Source: Ruegeria aquimaris (GTDB taxonomy: Bacteria; Pseudomonadota; Alphaproteobacteria; Rhodobacterales; Rhodobacteraceae). From it: DNA of 64,000 nt. Below are positions 25,037 to 34,348 of this stretch, in pieces; position 1 is the stretch's first letter; each line of letters opens with the position of its first letter. Where the stretch lies: NCBI RefSeq assembly GCF_025751555.1, contig NZ_JAOWLB010000006.1, positions 182,282-246,281 of the forward strand, in the 5' to 3' direction. The notes under the pieces were generated by a model. That model did no database searches. It had not been told where the DNA came from and saw nothing but the letters and a program-made list of their open reading frames with translations. Made by a program: the position numbers and the translations under genes.

Positions 25037-26587
25037 CTAAAGCAGAACCTCGATGAGGTTTGGTCCCGCCTCGGCAAATCCCCGCTCCAGCGCCTGCGCA
25101 AACTCCTCGGCCCGCTCGACCCGGACAGCAGGCACACCAAGGCTTTGCGCCTGCCCGACCCAGTCGATGGCAGGCCGCTCCAGGCTTAACATGTCGAGCG
25201 CGCGCGGGCCGGGGTTCATCACCCCCACCCCCGACAATTCACCCAGCAGGATGCGATAGCTGCGATTGGCCCAGATCACCACGGTGATATCCAGAGCTTC
25301 ACGCGCCATGGTCCACAAGGCCTGTGGCATGTACATGGCCGAGCCATCGCCGGTCAGCGTCATCACCTTGCGGTCCGGGCAGGCGAAGGCGGCCCCGATG
25401 GCGGCGGCGAGGCTGTACCCGATGGAACCACCGCAATTGTTGATCCATGTATGCGGCGCGGCGCCCAGGGTGGCGCCGTGAAAGGCGCGGCCGGTGGTCA
25501 CCGACTCGTCCAGCACGATGGCGCCTTCGGGGATGTATTGGCCCAGCACGGCGGCTACACTCTCGGGCGTGTTAGGGCCGCTGACCGATCCCGGCGCGAC
25601 AGGCGGCGCGAGCACCGGATCGGTGCCAGAGCCGCCCACCGCCTGTTCCAGCCCGGCCAGCGCACCATCCAGATCGGCGGCCCAATCGGCCAGCGCGATG
25701 ATCTCTGCCTCTGGATGGGTCAGCACGGCGGGTTTGCCCGGATAAGCGAAAAAGCCGATGGGGGGCCGCGCGCCCAGCAAAACGATGCGGCGGAAGCGCG
25801 ACAGCGCCTCCAGCGCCATGTTGATCGGATAGGGCACGCGCGCCACCGGCACCCGGCCCGCGCCCCGTTCCATCCGCGCATTGGCCCATTCCGACAGCAA
25901 CGCGCAGCCGGTTGCCGCCGCGATGCGGCCAGCACGTTCCAGATTTTCCTCGGTCAGCGCTTCGCCCCCGAGCAGCAACAGGCTGTCAGGCCCGCTCAGC
26001 GCAACTGCCGCCTGTTCCAACGTCTCGGCCTCAACCGGCGCCCGCGCAGGCACCGGCAAGGCGGGCGCGACCTGCCCGCCCGGGGTCCAGGCCGTGTCAG
26101 ACGGCAGGATCAGCGTTGCCACCTGCCCCGGTGCGCTGCGTGCCGCCTGTACCGCACGGGCGGCATCGCGCCCCACATCCGCCGCCGACAACGAGGTCTC
26201 GACCCAATGCGACACCGGCCGCGCCAGCCCCTCGATATCCGCCGTCAGCGGCGCGTCCAGCTCCAGATGGCTGGCCGCGTGCTGGCCCACGATATTGACC
26301 ACGGCCGATCCGGCCTTCTTGGCGTTGTGCAGGTTCGAGATACCGTTGGCCAGTCCCGGCCCCAGATGCAGCAGCGTCGCCGCCGGTTTGCGCGCCATCC
26401 GGTAGTATCCATCCGCCGCCCCGGTTGCGACCCCTTCGAACAGCGCCAGGATCGAGCGCAGGCCCGGCACCTGATCGAGCGCCGCCACAAAATGCATCTC
26501 GGAGGTGCCGGGATTGGTGAAACAAGTATCGACCCCGCTTTGCAGCAGGCTGCGCACCAGGCTTTCGGCGCCGTTCATTTCGCTCAT
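25037..26587 (-). CDS. Thiamine-diphosphate enzyme, acetolactate synthase large-subunit-like
   Basis: A 516-residue ThDP-dependent decarboxylase/synthase. The N-terminal PYR-domain motif GVDTCFTNPGTSEMHFVAAL contains the conserved glutamate region (LALFEGVATGAADGYYRMA), and the ThDP-binding GDGSAMYMPQALW lies in the C-terminal third. It resembles the IlvX/benzoylformate-decarboxylase-like branch rather than housekeeping IlvB, which is about 560-590 aa. The start at 26587 (MSEMNG) is chosen over 26992, whose extra 135 residues look non-coding and overlap the divergent gene. Substrate unknown. Confidence 0.8.
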   Translation of the reverse strand: MSEMNGAESLVRSLLQSGVDTCFTNPGTSEMHFVAALDQVPGLRSILALFEGVATGAADGYYRMARKPAATLLHLGPGLANGISNLHNAKKAGSAVVNIVGQHAASHLELDAPLTADIEGLARPVSHWVETSLSAADVGRDAARAVQAARSAPGQVATLILPSDTAWTPGGQVAPALPVPARAPVEAETLEQAAVALSGPDSLLLLGGEALTEENLERAGRIAAATGCALLSEWANARMERGAGRVPVARVPYPINMALEALSRFRRIVLLGARPPIGFFAYPGKPAVLTHPEAEIIALADWAADLDGALAGLEQAVGGSGTDPVLAPPVAPGSVSGPNTPESVAAVLGQYIPEGAIVLDESVTTGRAFHGATLGAAPHTWINNCGGSIGYSLAAAIGAAFACPDRKVMTLTGDGSAMYMPQALWTMAREALDITVVIWANRSYRILLGELSGVGVMNPGPRALDMLSLERPAIDWVGQAQSLGVPAVRVERAEEFAQALERGFAEAGPNLIEVLL

Positions 26588-26633
26588 CACCCTCACTCCT
26601 CGCAATTGGGGTGAGCCTAGGCGGCGCGCGGCG

Positions 26634-26660
26634 TCACGTAAACTGTGCACGATAACGTGA
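26634..26660. promoter_or_regulatory. Inverted repeat in divergent promoter region
   Basis: TCACGT (26634-26639) and ACGTGA (26655-26660) with a 15-base spacer, between the divergent ThDP-enzyme and DUF302 genes. The half-sites are short, so this is only a candidate operator. Confidence 0.25.
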
Positions 26661-26714
26661 GCGCGCACAGCGCCCAAATCTGGCATCATGGGTCCAGCAA
26701 AGGAGAGACCCACA

Positions 26715-27188
26715 ATGCGCCTTGCCGTCCTCGCCCTGATCGCCCACCTTGCCCTGCCCGCGCTCGCCGCCGATCTGACGCCGCGCCCGGGCTGGGCGGT
26801 GCACGCCACGACCAAGACCCATGCACAACTGGTCGAGGACACCCGCGCCGCGATCACCGCAAACGGGTTGGGCATCGTTACCCAGGCAGGCCCGACCGAG
26901 GCCGCCGCCCGGCGCGGCATCATCATTCCCGGCAACCGGGTCATTGGCGCCTTCAACAACGATTTCGCGGTGCGGGTGCTGGCGCTGTCCACCGCCGCGA
27001 TGATCGAAGCGCCGATCCGCTTCTACGTCACCGAAAACGCCGACGGCTATGCCACGCTGGGCTACAAGCTGCCCTCGCAGGTCTTTGCCCCCTATCTGGA
27101 CGAGGGCGGTGCCGAGCTGGCCGCCATTGCCGCCGAGCTGGACTCGCGGTTTGCGGCGGTGGCGGCGCAGGCAATTGCCTCACAGTGA
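26715..27188 (+). CDS. Exported DUF302 domain protein
   Basis: 157 residues with a clear signal peptide (MRLAVLALIAHLALPALAAD, cleavage after about residue 19). A DUF302-type domain follows (FNNDFAVRVLALSTAAMIEA; GYATLGYKLPSQVFAPYLDE). DUF302 proteins are small periplasmic proteins of unclear function. The start at 26715 is picked because it gives the signal peptide directly. It is divergent from the ThDP enzyme and 73 bases before the next ThDP-enzyme gene. Confidence 0.7.
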   Translation: MRLAVLALIAHLALPALAADLTPRPGWAVHATTKTHAQLVEDTRAAITANGLGIVTQAGPTEAAARRGIIIPGNRVIGAFNNDFAVRVLALSTAAMIEAPIRFYVTENADGYATLGYKLPSQVFAPYLDEGGAELAAIAAELDSRFAAVAAQAIASQ

Positions 27189-27261
27189 CGTGACCCCCCT
27201 TGCCTTCGGGCGCAGGCTCCGCAATCTCGGCCAGAACCGATCCCTGTAACGGAGCCCCACC

Positions 27262-28881
27262 ATGTCAGACCCCCTTCCCCGCGCCGCCGACCTGCTGGCC
27301 CGGCGGCTGTACGAGGCGGGCTGCCGCCATGCCTTTGGCATGCCCGGCGGCGAGGTGCTGACGCTGGTCGATGCGTTGGACAAGGCGGGGATCGCCTTTC
27401 ATCTGGCCAAGCATGAGAATGCCGCCGGTTTCATGGCCGAGGGGGTGCATCATCGCGATGGCGCGCCCGCGATCCTGCTGGCGACGCTGGGACCGGGGGC
27501 GATGAACGGGGTCAACGTGGTGGCCAATGCGTTGCAGGACCGGGTGCCGATGATCGTGCTCACCGGCTGTGTCGATGCCGACGAGGCGCTGACCTATACC
27601 CATCAGGTGATGGACCATGCCCAGGTGTTCCGCCCGATCACCAAGGGCAGTTTCCGCCTGACCGCCGAAGGCGCGGATATTATCGCCGACAAGGCGGTGT
27701 CGCTGGCGATGCAGCCCCGGCCCGGCCCGGTACATATCGACGTGCCGATCGGCGTGGCCGATACCCCGGTACGCGAGACAAGGCGGCGGCGGCTGACCTC
27801 GGCGGCCCCGGTGGCGCCCGGCGGCACCTGTCTGGAAACCGCCCGCCGCTGGGTCGCTGAGGCACGCCGCCCGCTGGCGGTGATCGGCCTCGACGTGCTG
27901 GCGGACAACTCGAAATGTGTCCTGCAAGCCTTTCTGGAACATTTCGAAATTCCCTTTGTCACCACCTACAAGGCCAAGGGTATCCTGCCCGAAGATCACC
28001 GCCTTTGCCTCGGCGGCGCGGGCCTGTCACCACTGGCAGACAGCCACCTGCTGCCGCTGGTCAAGGCCGCCGACCTGATCCTGTGCCTGGGCTATGACCC
28101 GATCGAGATGCGCCCCGGCTGGCGCGAGGTCTGGGACCCCGAAAACCAGCGGGTGATAGACATCTCGGCTGTGGTCAACGACCACTACATGCATCAGGCC
28201 GGGATCAATATCGTTGCCGATACCGGCGCCACGCTGGAGGCCATCGCGAAGGGCACGCCGGGGCATGCCACCTGGCCCGCGGGCGAGCCGCAGGCGGCGC
28301 GCGCCGCGCTCGCCCGCGCCTTTCCCGAAGACGAGGTCTGGGGCCCCGCCGCCATCATCGCCGAGGCCCGCGCCGCCCTGCCTGCTGGCACGCTCGCCAC
28401 CGCCGACAGCGGCGCCCATCGCATCCTGCTGAGCCAGATGTGGCGCTGTGACGAGCCGCGCGGGCTGATCCAGTCCTCGGGACTGTGCACCATGGGCTGC
28501 GCCCTGCCGATGGCGATTGGTCTGAAACTGGCCGCGCCCGACCGCCCCGTGATCAGTTTCACGGGCGATGCCGGGTTCCTGATGGTCGCCGGAGAGCTGT
28601 CGACCGCCGCCGAGATGGGCGGCAACCCGATCTTTCTGGTCTTTGTCGATGCCAGCCTGTCGCTGATCGAGCTGAAACAGCGCGGCCGCCAGTTGCCCAA
28701 TCGGGGCGTCGATTTCGGGCATCACGACTTTGCCGCCATCGGCCGCGCCTTTGGCGGGCATGGACACACCGTACGCTCGCGGGCAGAGTTGCGCGCGGCG
28801 CTGGAAGCGGCGCAGGCAGCGGACCGCTTCACGGTGATCGCCGCCGAAATTGCACGAGGGGATTACGATGGCCGGATCTGA
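27262..28881 (+). CDS. Thiamine-diphosphate-binding enzyme, acetolactate synthase-like
   Basis: A 539-residue ThDP enzyme with all three domains. The N-terminal RRLYEAGCRHAFGMPGGEVL motif and HLAKHENAAGFMAEG carry the activating glutamate; the ThDP site is FTGDAGFLMVAGELSTA near residue 435. It is distinct from the minus-strand ThDP enzyme at 25037. Its stop overlaps the CoA-transferase gene by 14 bases, so they are coupled. Oxalyl-CoA decarboxylase would pair logically with a CoA-transferase, but its signature sequences are not evident, so the substrate is open. Confidence 0.8.
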   Translation: MSDPLPRAADLLARRLYEAGCRHAFGMPGGEVLTLVDALDKAGIAFHLAKHENAAGFMAEGVHHRDGAPAILLATLGPGAMNGVNVVANALQDRVPMIVLTGCVDADEALTYTHQVMDHAQVFRPITKGSFRLTAEGADIIADKAVSLAMQPRPGPVHIDVPIGVADTPVRETRRRRLTSAAPVAPGGTCLETARRWVAEARRPLAVIGLDVLADNSKCVLQAFLEHFEIPFVTTYKAKGILPEDHRLCLGGAGLSPLADSHLLPLVKAADLILCLGYDPIEMRPGWREVWDPENQRVIDISAVVNDHYMHQAGINIVADTGATLEAIAKGTPGHATWPAGEPQAARAALARAFPEDEVWGPAAIIAEARAALPAGTLATADSGAHRILLSQMWRCDEPRGLIQSSGLCTMGCALPMAIGLKLAAPDRPVISFTGDAGFLMVAGELSTAAEMGGNPIFLVFVDASLSLIELKQRGRQLPNRGVDFGHHDFAAIGRAFGGHGHTVRSRAELRAALEAAQAADRFTVIAAEIARGDYDGRI

Positions 28882-30061
28882 ACAACCCAAAGGGCCGCTC
28901 GACGGGGTGCGCGTGCTGGACCTCAGCCGCATTCTGGCGGGGCCGACCTGTACCCAGCTGTTGGGTGATCTGGGCGCCAATGTGATCAAGATCGAGAACC
29001 CCGGTTCGGGTGGCGATGACACGCGGCAATGGGGGCCTCCCTATGTGACCGACTCCGAGGGCAACCCCAGCGACCTGAGCGCCTATTTCATGGCCGCCAA
29101 CCGCAACAAGAAATCGGTGGCGCTGGATATCTCGACACCCGAGGGGCAGGCACAAATCCGGCGTCTGGCGGCCCATGCCGATATCCTGATCGAGAATTTC
29201 AAACCCGGCGGGCTGGCAAAGTACGGGCTGGATTATGCGAGCCTCGGCCCCGAGTTTCCCGGCCTTGTCTATTGCTCGATCTCGGGATTTGGTCAGACCG
29301 GCCCCAATGCCTCGAAACCGGGTTATGATCTTATGGCCCAAGGGTTTGGTGGCATCATGTCGCTGACCGGTGAACCCGATGGCGCGCCGATGAAGGTGGG
29401 CGTGGGTATCGCCGACGTGATGTGCGGCATGTATGCGACCGTGGGAATCCTCGCGGCGCTGCATCACCGCCAGCGCACCGGCGAGGGCCAACATATCGAC
29501 CTGGCGCTAGTCGATGCGCAGGTGGCCTGGATGATCAACGAGGGTGTGAACTATCTGACCAGCGGCGTCCTACCCCAGCGGCGCGGCAATGCCCATCCCA
29601 ACATCATGCCCTATGACGTCTATGCCACCTCGGACGGGCATGTGGTGCTGGCGGTGGGCAATGACAGCCAGTTCCGCCGTTTCTGCGGATTTCTCGACCT
29701 GGGCGCGCTGGCCGACAACCCGCGCTTTGCCACCAACTCGGCGCGGTTGCAAAACCGCGCCGAGTTGGATGCGCTGCTGCGCCCGGCGCTGGCGGCGCGC
29801 AGCATGGCCGACGTGATCGCGGGGCTCGAGGCGCTCAAGGTCACGGTGGGGCCGGTCCAGACCATCGACCAGGTCTTTGCCAGCGATCAGGTCGCGGCCC
29901 GCCAGATGCAGATCGACATGAAGGCCGAGCCCGGCCCGGTACACCTGATCGGCAACCCGCTGAAACTGTCGCGCACCCCTGTCACCTATCGCAAGGCGCC
30001 GCCGCGTTGCGGGCAGGACACCGAATCCGTGCTCTCCTCGGACGATCCGTTCACGGACTGA
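28868..30061 (+). CDS. Class III (CaiB/BaiF) CoA-transferase
   Basis: 397 residues. Family motifs: LDGVRVLDLSRILAGPTCTQ, GDLGANVIKIENPGSGDDTR-like start region, NRNKKSVALDI, and YDLMAQGFGGIMSLTGEPDG with the expected catalytic aspartate (YDL). The ATG at 28868 has a GAGGGG site inside the upstream gene; an in-frame ATG at 28850 is less well placed. Coupled to the ThDP enzyme. It moves CoA between acids; the substrate cannot be read from sequence. Confidence 0.88.
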   Translation: MAGSEQPKGPLDGVRVLDLSRILAGPTCTQLLGDLGANVIKIENPGSGGDDTRQWGPPYVTDSEGNPSDLSAYFMAANRNKKSVALDISTPEGQAQIRRLAAHADILIENFKPGGLAKYGLDYASLGPEFPGLVYCSISGFGQTGPNASKPGYDLMAQGFGGIMSLTGEPDGAPMKVGVGIADVMCGMYATVGILAALHHRQRTGEGQHIDLALVDAQVAWMINEGVNYLTSGVLPQRRGNAHPNIMPYDVYATSDGHVVLAVGNDSQFRRFCGFLDLGALADNPRFATNSARLQNRAELDALLRPALAARSMADVIAGLEALKVTVGPVQTIDQVFASDQVAARQMQIDMKAEPGPVHLIGNPLKLSRTPVTYRKAPPRCGQDTESVLSSDDPFTD

Positions 30062-30238
30062 AACATCGCCTGTCCCTAGGCGGCAAATTGCTGAAACAAC
30101 AGGGGCATTCGGCGGCTTTTCCCCCATTTTCCGCACACGCGCTTTCACCAATTCGCGAGCGACGTCGATCCTGATACGGGGCTCCAATAGACTTGGCAAA
30201 GGCGCGAACAGCCACCCTTTGCAAGGAACGGACCCGGT

Positions 30239-31609
30239 ATGAGAGACGATGTTTTTGGACAGACCAACAGCCTGACCCGCGCGGACAGCGCCGAGGCGTG
30301 GGACGGAGTTCTGCTGGGCTTCATGGCCCATGCGGCAGTAACCCCGCAGCATCTGGCGCGGGTGTTGGAACTGGAACCGGATTTTGCCCTGGGCCATGCC
30401 ATAAAGGGCCTGTTCATGCTGCTTCTGGGTCGGCGCGAGATGACCCCGGTCGCGGTTGAAGCGATGGCCGCAGCCGAGCGCGCGGCCGATGCGCACCCGG
30501 TAACGCCCCGCGAGGCGCATTACCTGGCGGCGCTGCGCCATTGGCTGGCGGGCAATCCCAGCCGGTCGGTGCAGGAATTCGAGGCGATCCTGCGCGCGCA
30601 TCCCGACGATACGCTGGCGATGAAGCTGAGCCACGCCACCCGGTTTGTGCTGGGTGATCCGGCCGGAATGCGCCGCTCGATCGAGCGGGTGATGCCCGCC
30701 TATGCCCCCGATCACGCCGGGCGCGGCTATCTGCTGGGCTGCCATGCCTTCGCGCTCGAGGAAACGGGCGCCTACGACAAGGCCGAGATTGCCGGGCGGC
30801 AAGCGCTGTGGATGGTCTCGGACGATGCCTGGGGCCTGCACGCGGTGGCGCATGTGCATGAAATGAAAGGGCAATCCGAACAGGGGCTGGAATGGCTTGC
30901 CGGGCGCGAGGCGGCCTGGTCCCATTGCAACAACTTTCGGTATCATGTCTGGTGGCACAAGGCGCTGATGCATCTGGACCAGGGCCAGATTGATCATGTA
31001 TTCGATCTCTACGATTCAGTGATTCGCAAGGATAAGACAGACGATTATCGGGACATATCTAACGCCACCTCGCTGCTGTCGCGGCTCGAGCTTGAAGGCG
31101 TAAATGTCGGAGACCGCTGGGAAGAACTGGCCGATCTAAGTGCTGCGCGCACCGAAGATGGAAGCCTGATCTTCGCAGACCTGCATTACCTGCTGGCCCT
31201 GACGGGGGATACCCGCGAAGAGGCCATCTCGCGAATGCTGCAGCGGATTAAACGCGATGCAGACAAGGCCAATTGCGATGTGACCCGTCGCATGGCCGAT
31301 CCCGGAATGAATGCCGCGCTGGGGCTTGAGGCCTTTGGCGATGGAGATCATGGACGGGCCTTCGATCACTTGCTTGCCGCGCGCGGCAACATGCAATTGG
31401 CCGGAGGCAGCCATGCCCAGCGCGACGTATTCGAACGGATCACAATCGACGCCGGGCTGCGAGCCGGTCGCCTGGATGCGGTGGAACGCATCCTGGACGA
31501 CCGCCGAAGCAAGCGATGTGGACATGAAGACAACTATGCCCTTGCCCGCCGTGCCCTGATCGAGGCCGGCAAAGGGGGGCGCGGCATGCATAGCGTGCCT
31601 GCCGAATAA
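30239..31609 (+). CDS. TTC38-like tetratricopeptide repeat protein
   Basis: 456 residues of mostly helical TPR-like repeats, with no signal peptide. It resembles the TTC38 family: FALGHAIKGLFMLLLGRRE, YLLGCHAFALEETGAYDKAE, and AVAHVHEMKGQSEQGLEWL followed by HCNNFRYHVWWHKALMHL. Its stop is 25 bases before opgC (or one base before its alternative GTG start), so it may be in the glucan operon. Function unknown; a cytosolic scaffolding role is only a guess. A 177-base gap upstream (30062-30238) holds its probable promoter. Confidence 0.75.
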   Translation: MRDDVFGQTNSLTRADSAEAWDGVLLGFMAHAAVTPQHLARVLELEPDFALGHAIKGLFMLLLGRREMTPVAVEAMAAAERAADAHPVTPREAHYLAALRHWLAGNPSRSVQEFEAILRAHPDDTLAMKLSHATRFVLGDPAGMRRSIERVMPAYAPDHAGRGYLLGCHAFALEETGAYDKAEIAGRQALWMVSDDAWGLHAVAHVHEMKGQSEQGLEWLAGREAAWSHCNNFRYHVWWHKALMHLDQGQIDHVFDLYDSVIRKDKTDDYRDISNATSLLSRLELEGVNVGDRWEELADLSAARTEDGSLIFADLHYLLALTGDTREEAISRMLQRIKRDADKANCDVTRRMADPGMNAALGLEAFGDGDHGRAFDHLLAARGNMQLAGGSHAQRDVFERITIDAGLRAGRLDAVERILDDRRSKRCGHEDNYALARRALIEAGKGGRGMHSVPAE

Positions 31610-31634
31610 CGTGACTGAGAAGGACCCAACACGC

Positions 31635-32852
31635 ATGGCGACGATTTCGCCCGTATCGGATTTTGCACCGGCCACGACCCGCGTCGTGGCTCCCGCCTCT
31701 ACGCGCGATCTGCGGCTGGATTTCTATCGCGGGATCGCGATGTTCATCATTCTGGTCGCTCATATCAGCGACAACCCCTGGGCAAACTGGATTCCCGCCC
31801 GGTTTGGCTTCTCCGACGCGACCGAAATCTTCGTGTTCTGCTCGGGCATGGCCTCGGCCATCGCATTCGGCGGCGCTTTTCTGAAAAAGGGCTGGGTGAT
31901 GGGCAGCGCCCGCATCGTGTTCCGCATCTGGCAGGTCTATTGGGCACATATCGGTCTGTTCTTTTTCACCGCGATGTGTATGGCCGCACTGGACCTGTCG
32001 GCCCTGTTCGACCGCAGCTATGTCGATGCGCTGAATCTCCAGCATTTCTTTGGCGACCCGGCACCGCAGATCGTGGGCTTGTTTACGCTCACCTACGTTC
32101 CTAATTACTTCGACGTCCTGCCGATGTATCTGGTTGTTCTGGCGATGATGCCGTTGATGATGGGGCTGCAAAAGCTCGGGTTCTGGGCAATGGCGCTGGC
32201 CTCGGTGCTGATTTGGGCCGTGGCACAGACGGGTGCGCTTGCACTGCCGGCCGAACCTTGGTCCGAGCGGCAATGGTTCTTCAGCCCGTTCGGCTGGCAA
32301 TTGCTGTTCTTCACTGGTTTCGCCTTCATGCGCGGCTGGATTCCCGCGCCGCCCGTCAGCAAGACGTTGATCTGGGTGGCGGTCCTGTTCGTTGTCCTGT
32401 CCGCGCCGTTCGGATCATGGAAAGTCTTTCTCTGGGTCGAGGCCTGGAATCCGGCGGTGGCCGATGACATCCGCGCGACCTGGCCGCTGACCGCAGAATA
32501 CCGCGACAAGACCGATTTTGGCCTGCTGCGCTACATGCATTTCCTGTCTCTGGCCTATCTCGGCTGGGTCGTGGCCGGCGACAAGGGCGTGCGTCTGCTG
32601 CCGACCGGAGACGGCGCCCTGGCGCAGCTTTGGCAGCAGGTCTTGAACGTGATCGTCAAAGTCGGTCAGCAATCGCTGGCGGTCTTTGTCTTCTCGATGG
32701 CTGTCGCGCGCCTGCTGGGTGTGCTTCTCGATCTCTGGGGCCGCGACCCGTTCCCGGTTCTGTTCGTCAATCTCATTGGCTTCATCTTGATCACTGGCGT
32801 CGCCTATGGCGCTGCCTGGTTCAAATCTCATCCCTGGAAATCACGGAAATGA
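31635..32852 (+). CDS. opgC: OpgC-like membrane acyltransferase
   Basis: A 405-residue protein of the OpgC family, multi-spanning (about ten helices) membrane transferases that succinylate or otherwise substitute periplasmic glucans. It begins RDLRLDFYRGIAMFIILVAH, the family hallmark, followed by FGFSDATEIFVFCSGMASAI. ATG 31635 has a GAGAAGGA site; an in-frame GTG at 31611 is the alternative. The stop overlaps opgG, making opgC-opgG-opgH one unit. Confidence 0.85.
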   Translation: MATISPVSDFAPATTRVVAPASTRDLRLDFYRGIAMFIILVAHISDNPWANWIPARFGFSDATEIFVFCSGMASAIAFGGAFLKKGWVMGSARIVFRIWQVYWAHIGLFFFTAMCMAALDLSALFDRSYVDALNLQHFFGDPAPQIVGLFTLTYVPNYFDVLPMYLVVLAMMPLMMGLQKLGFWAMALASVLIWAVAQTGALALPAEPWSERQWFFSPFGWQLLFFTGFAFMRGWIPAPPVSKTLIWVAVLFVVLSAPFGSWKVFLWVEAWNPAVADDIRATWPLTAEYRDKTDFGLLRYMHFLSLAYLGWVVAGDKGVRLLPTGDGALAQLWQQVLNVIVKVGQQSLAVFVFSMAVARLLGVLLDLWGRDPFPVLFVNLIGFILITGVAYGAAWFKSHPWKSRK

Positions 32853-34348
32853 CCCTTACCCGCCGTTCCTTTCTGGCCTCGGTCTCGCTGCTTACTCTGG
32901 CGCCGAGGGCCTTTGCGGCAACCCCTGCCGAACCCTTTGACCACACGTTGGTCAAGTCCATGGCCCGCGATCTGGCCAGCCGCCCCTATCAGATGCGCGC
33001 GGATGTGCCCGACGCATGGAAGGCGCTGACCTATGAGGAATACCGGTCGATCCGGTTCCGCATCGACCACGGGCTCTGGGCCGGAACCGAGACCCCGTTC
33101 AGCGTGGATTTCTTCGCCCCCGGGCTCTATTTCCCGCGCGCGGTGCAGATCCATTTGGTCGAGAAAGGGATGGCGCGTCTGGTAGGCTTTGACCTGTCGA
33201 TGTTCGACAAGGGACCCGAGGTCCCTGCCCTGCCCGCCGACGAGAACCTGGGGTTCTCGGGCCTGCGGCTGCGCACGGAAATGCATCGCCCCGGCGAGAC
33301 CGACGAATTCTGCGTGTTTCAGGGCGCAAGCTACTTCCGCGCCATCGGATTGAACGAGAATTATGGTCTCTCGGCGCGCGGCCTCGCACTGAAGACTGGC
33401 GATCCGGATGGCGAGGAATTCCCCGAATTCATCCGCTTCTGGCTGGAACGCCCCGTACCGGGGCAGCGCAACATGATCGTGCATGCCTTGATGGACAGCC
33501 CCTCGGTTGCAGGGGCCTATCGGTTCGACATCACCCCCGGCGAGGATTGCGTGATGGAGGTCGAGGCGACGCTGTTCCCGCGCGAGGACCTGACCCATGC
33601 GGGTCTGGGCGCGCTGACCTCGATGTTCCTGTTTGACGCCAGCAACCATATCCGGTTTGACGATTTCCGCCCTGCTGTGCATGACAGCAACGGGCTCTTG
33701 ATCCGGAACGGTGCCGGAGAGGTGATCTGGCGCCCGCTGGCCAATCCCCGCGCGCTTCAGGTGTCGTCCTTTGTGGACGAGAACCCGCGTGGCTTTGGCC
33801 TGATGCAGAGGGCGCGGGAGTTTTCCGATTTTGCCGATCTGGAAGCCAATTACCATCGCCGACCGGGCCTGTGGGTCAAGCCGATGGGCGACTGGGGCAA
33901 GGGGGCAGTCACCCTGGTGGAGATTCCCGCCGATCAGGAGATCTATGACAACATCGTCGCCTATTGGCGTCCGGCCGAACCCTATGCGGCTGGCAGCGAG
34001 GTTACCCTCGAATACCGTCTAACCTGGGGCGAAGAGCCGCATCGGACCGCGCTGCCGCGCGTGATCCGGACCGCGATGGGCGAGAAGACCTTTGGCGAGG
34101 GCCGACTGGTGGTCGTCGATTTCGAGGCCAGCCCGCTGTTTGACGATCTGGAGGCGCTGGAACCGGTGGTTCAGTCCCCCCATGCCGAGATCGCGGCGCC
34201 GATCCTGCAACGCAACCCCGATACCGGGGGCGCGCGGCTGGCGTTTTCCTTTGTCCCCGGCGAAACGGAACTGGTTGAGTTGCGCGCGCAGCTGCGCCGC
34301 GACAGTGAACCCGCCTCCGAAGTCTGGCTTTACAGGTGGACCGCGTGA
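32849..34348 (+). CDS. opgG: Periplasmic glucan biosynthesis protein OpgG/OpgD family
   Basis: 499 residues. A twin-arginine signal peptide MTLTRRSFLASVSLLTLAPRAFA suggests Tat export, as in OpgD-type proteins. The MdoG domain follows with YRSIRFRIDHGLWAGTETPF and DPDGEEFPEFIRFWLERP. It shapes the glucan backbone in the periplasm. The ATG at 32849 overlaps the opgC stop (ATGA), and the stop overlaps opgH (TGATG). Confidence 0.9.
   Translation: MTLTRRSFLASVSLLTLAPRAFAATPAEPFDHTLVKSMARDLASRPYQMRADVPDAWKALTYEEYRSIRFRIDHGLWAGTETPFSVDFFAPGLYFPRAVQIHLVEKGMARLVGFDLSMFDKGPEVPALPADENLGFSGLRLRTEMHRPGETDEFCVFQGASYFRAIGLNENYGLSARGLALKTGDPDGEEFPEFIRFWLERPVPGQRNMIVHALMDSPSVAGAYRFDITPGEDCVMEVEATLFPREDLTHAGLGALTSMFLFDASNHIRFDDFRPAVHDSNGLLIRNGAGEVIWRPLANPRALQVSSFVDENPRGFGLMQRAREFSDFADLEANYHRRPGLWVKPMGDWGKGAVTLVEIPADQEIYDNIVAYWRPAEPYAAGSEVTLEYRLTWGEEPHRTALPRVIRTAMGEKTFGEGRLVVVDFEASPLFDDLEALEPVVQSPHAEIAAPILQRNPDTGGARLAFSFVPGETELVELRAQLRRDSEPASEVWLYRWTA

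Noticed and set aside
26588..26992. 135-codon N-terminal extension of the minus-strand ThDP enzyme
   Set aside because: Ala/Arg/Ser-rich and overlaps the divergent DUF302 gene; the family starts at MSEMNG (26587).
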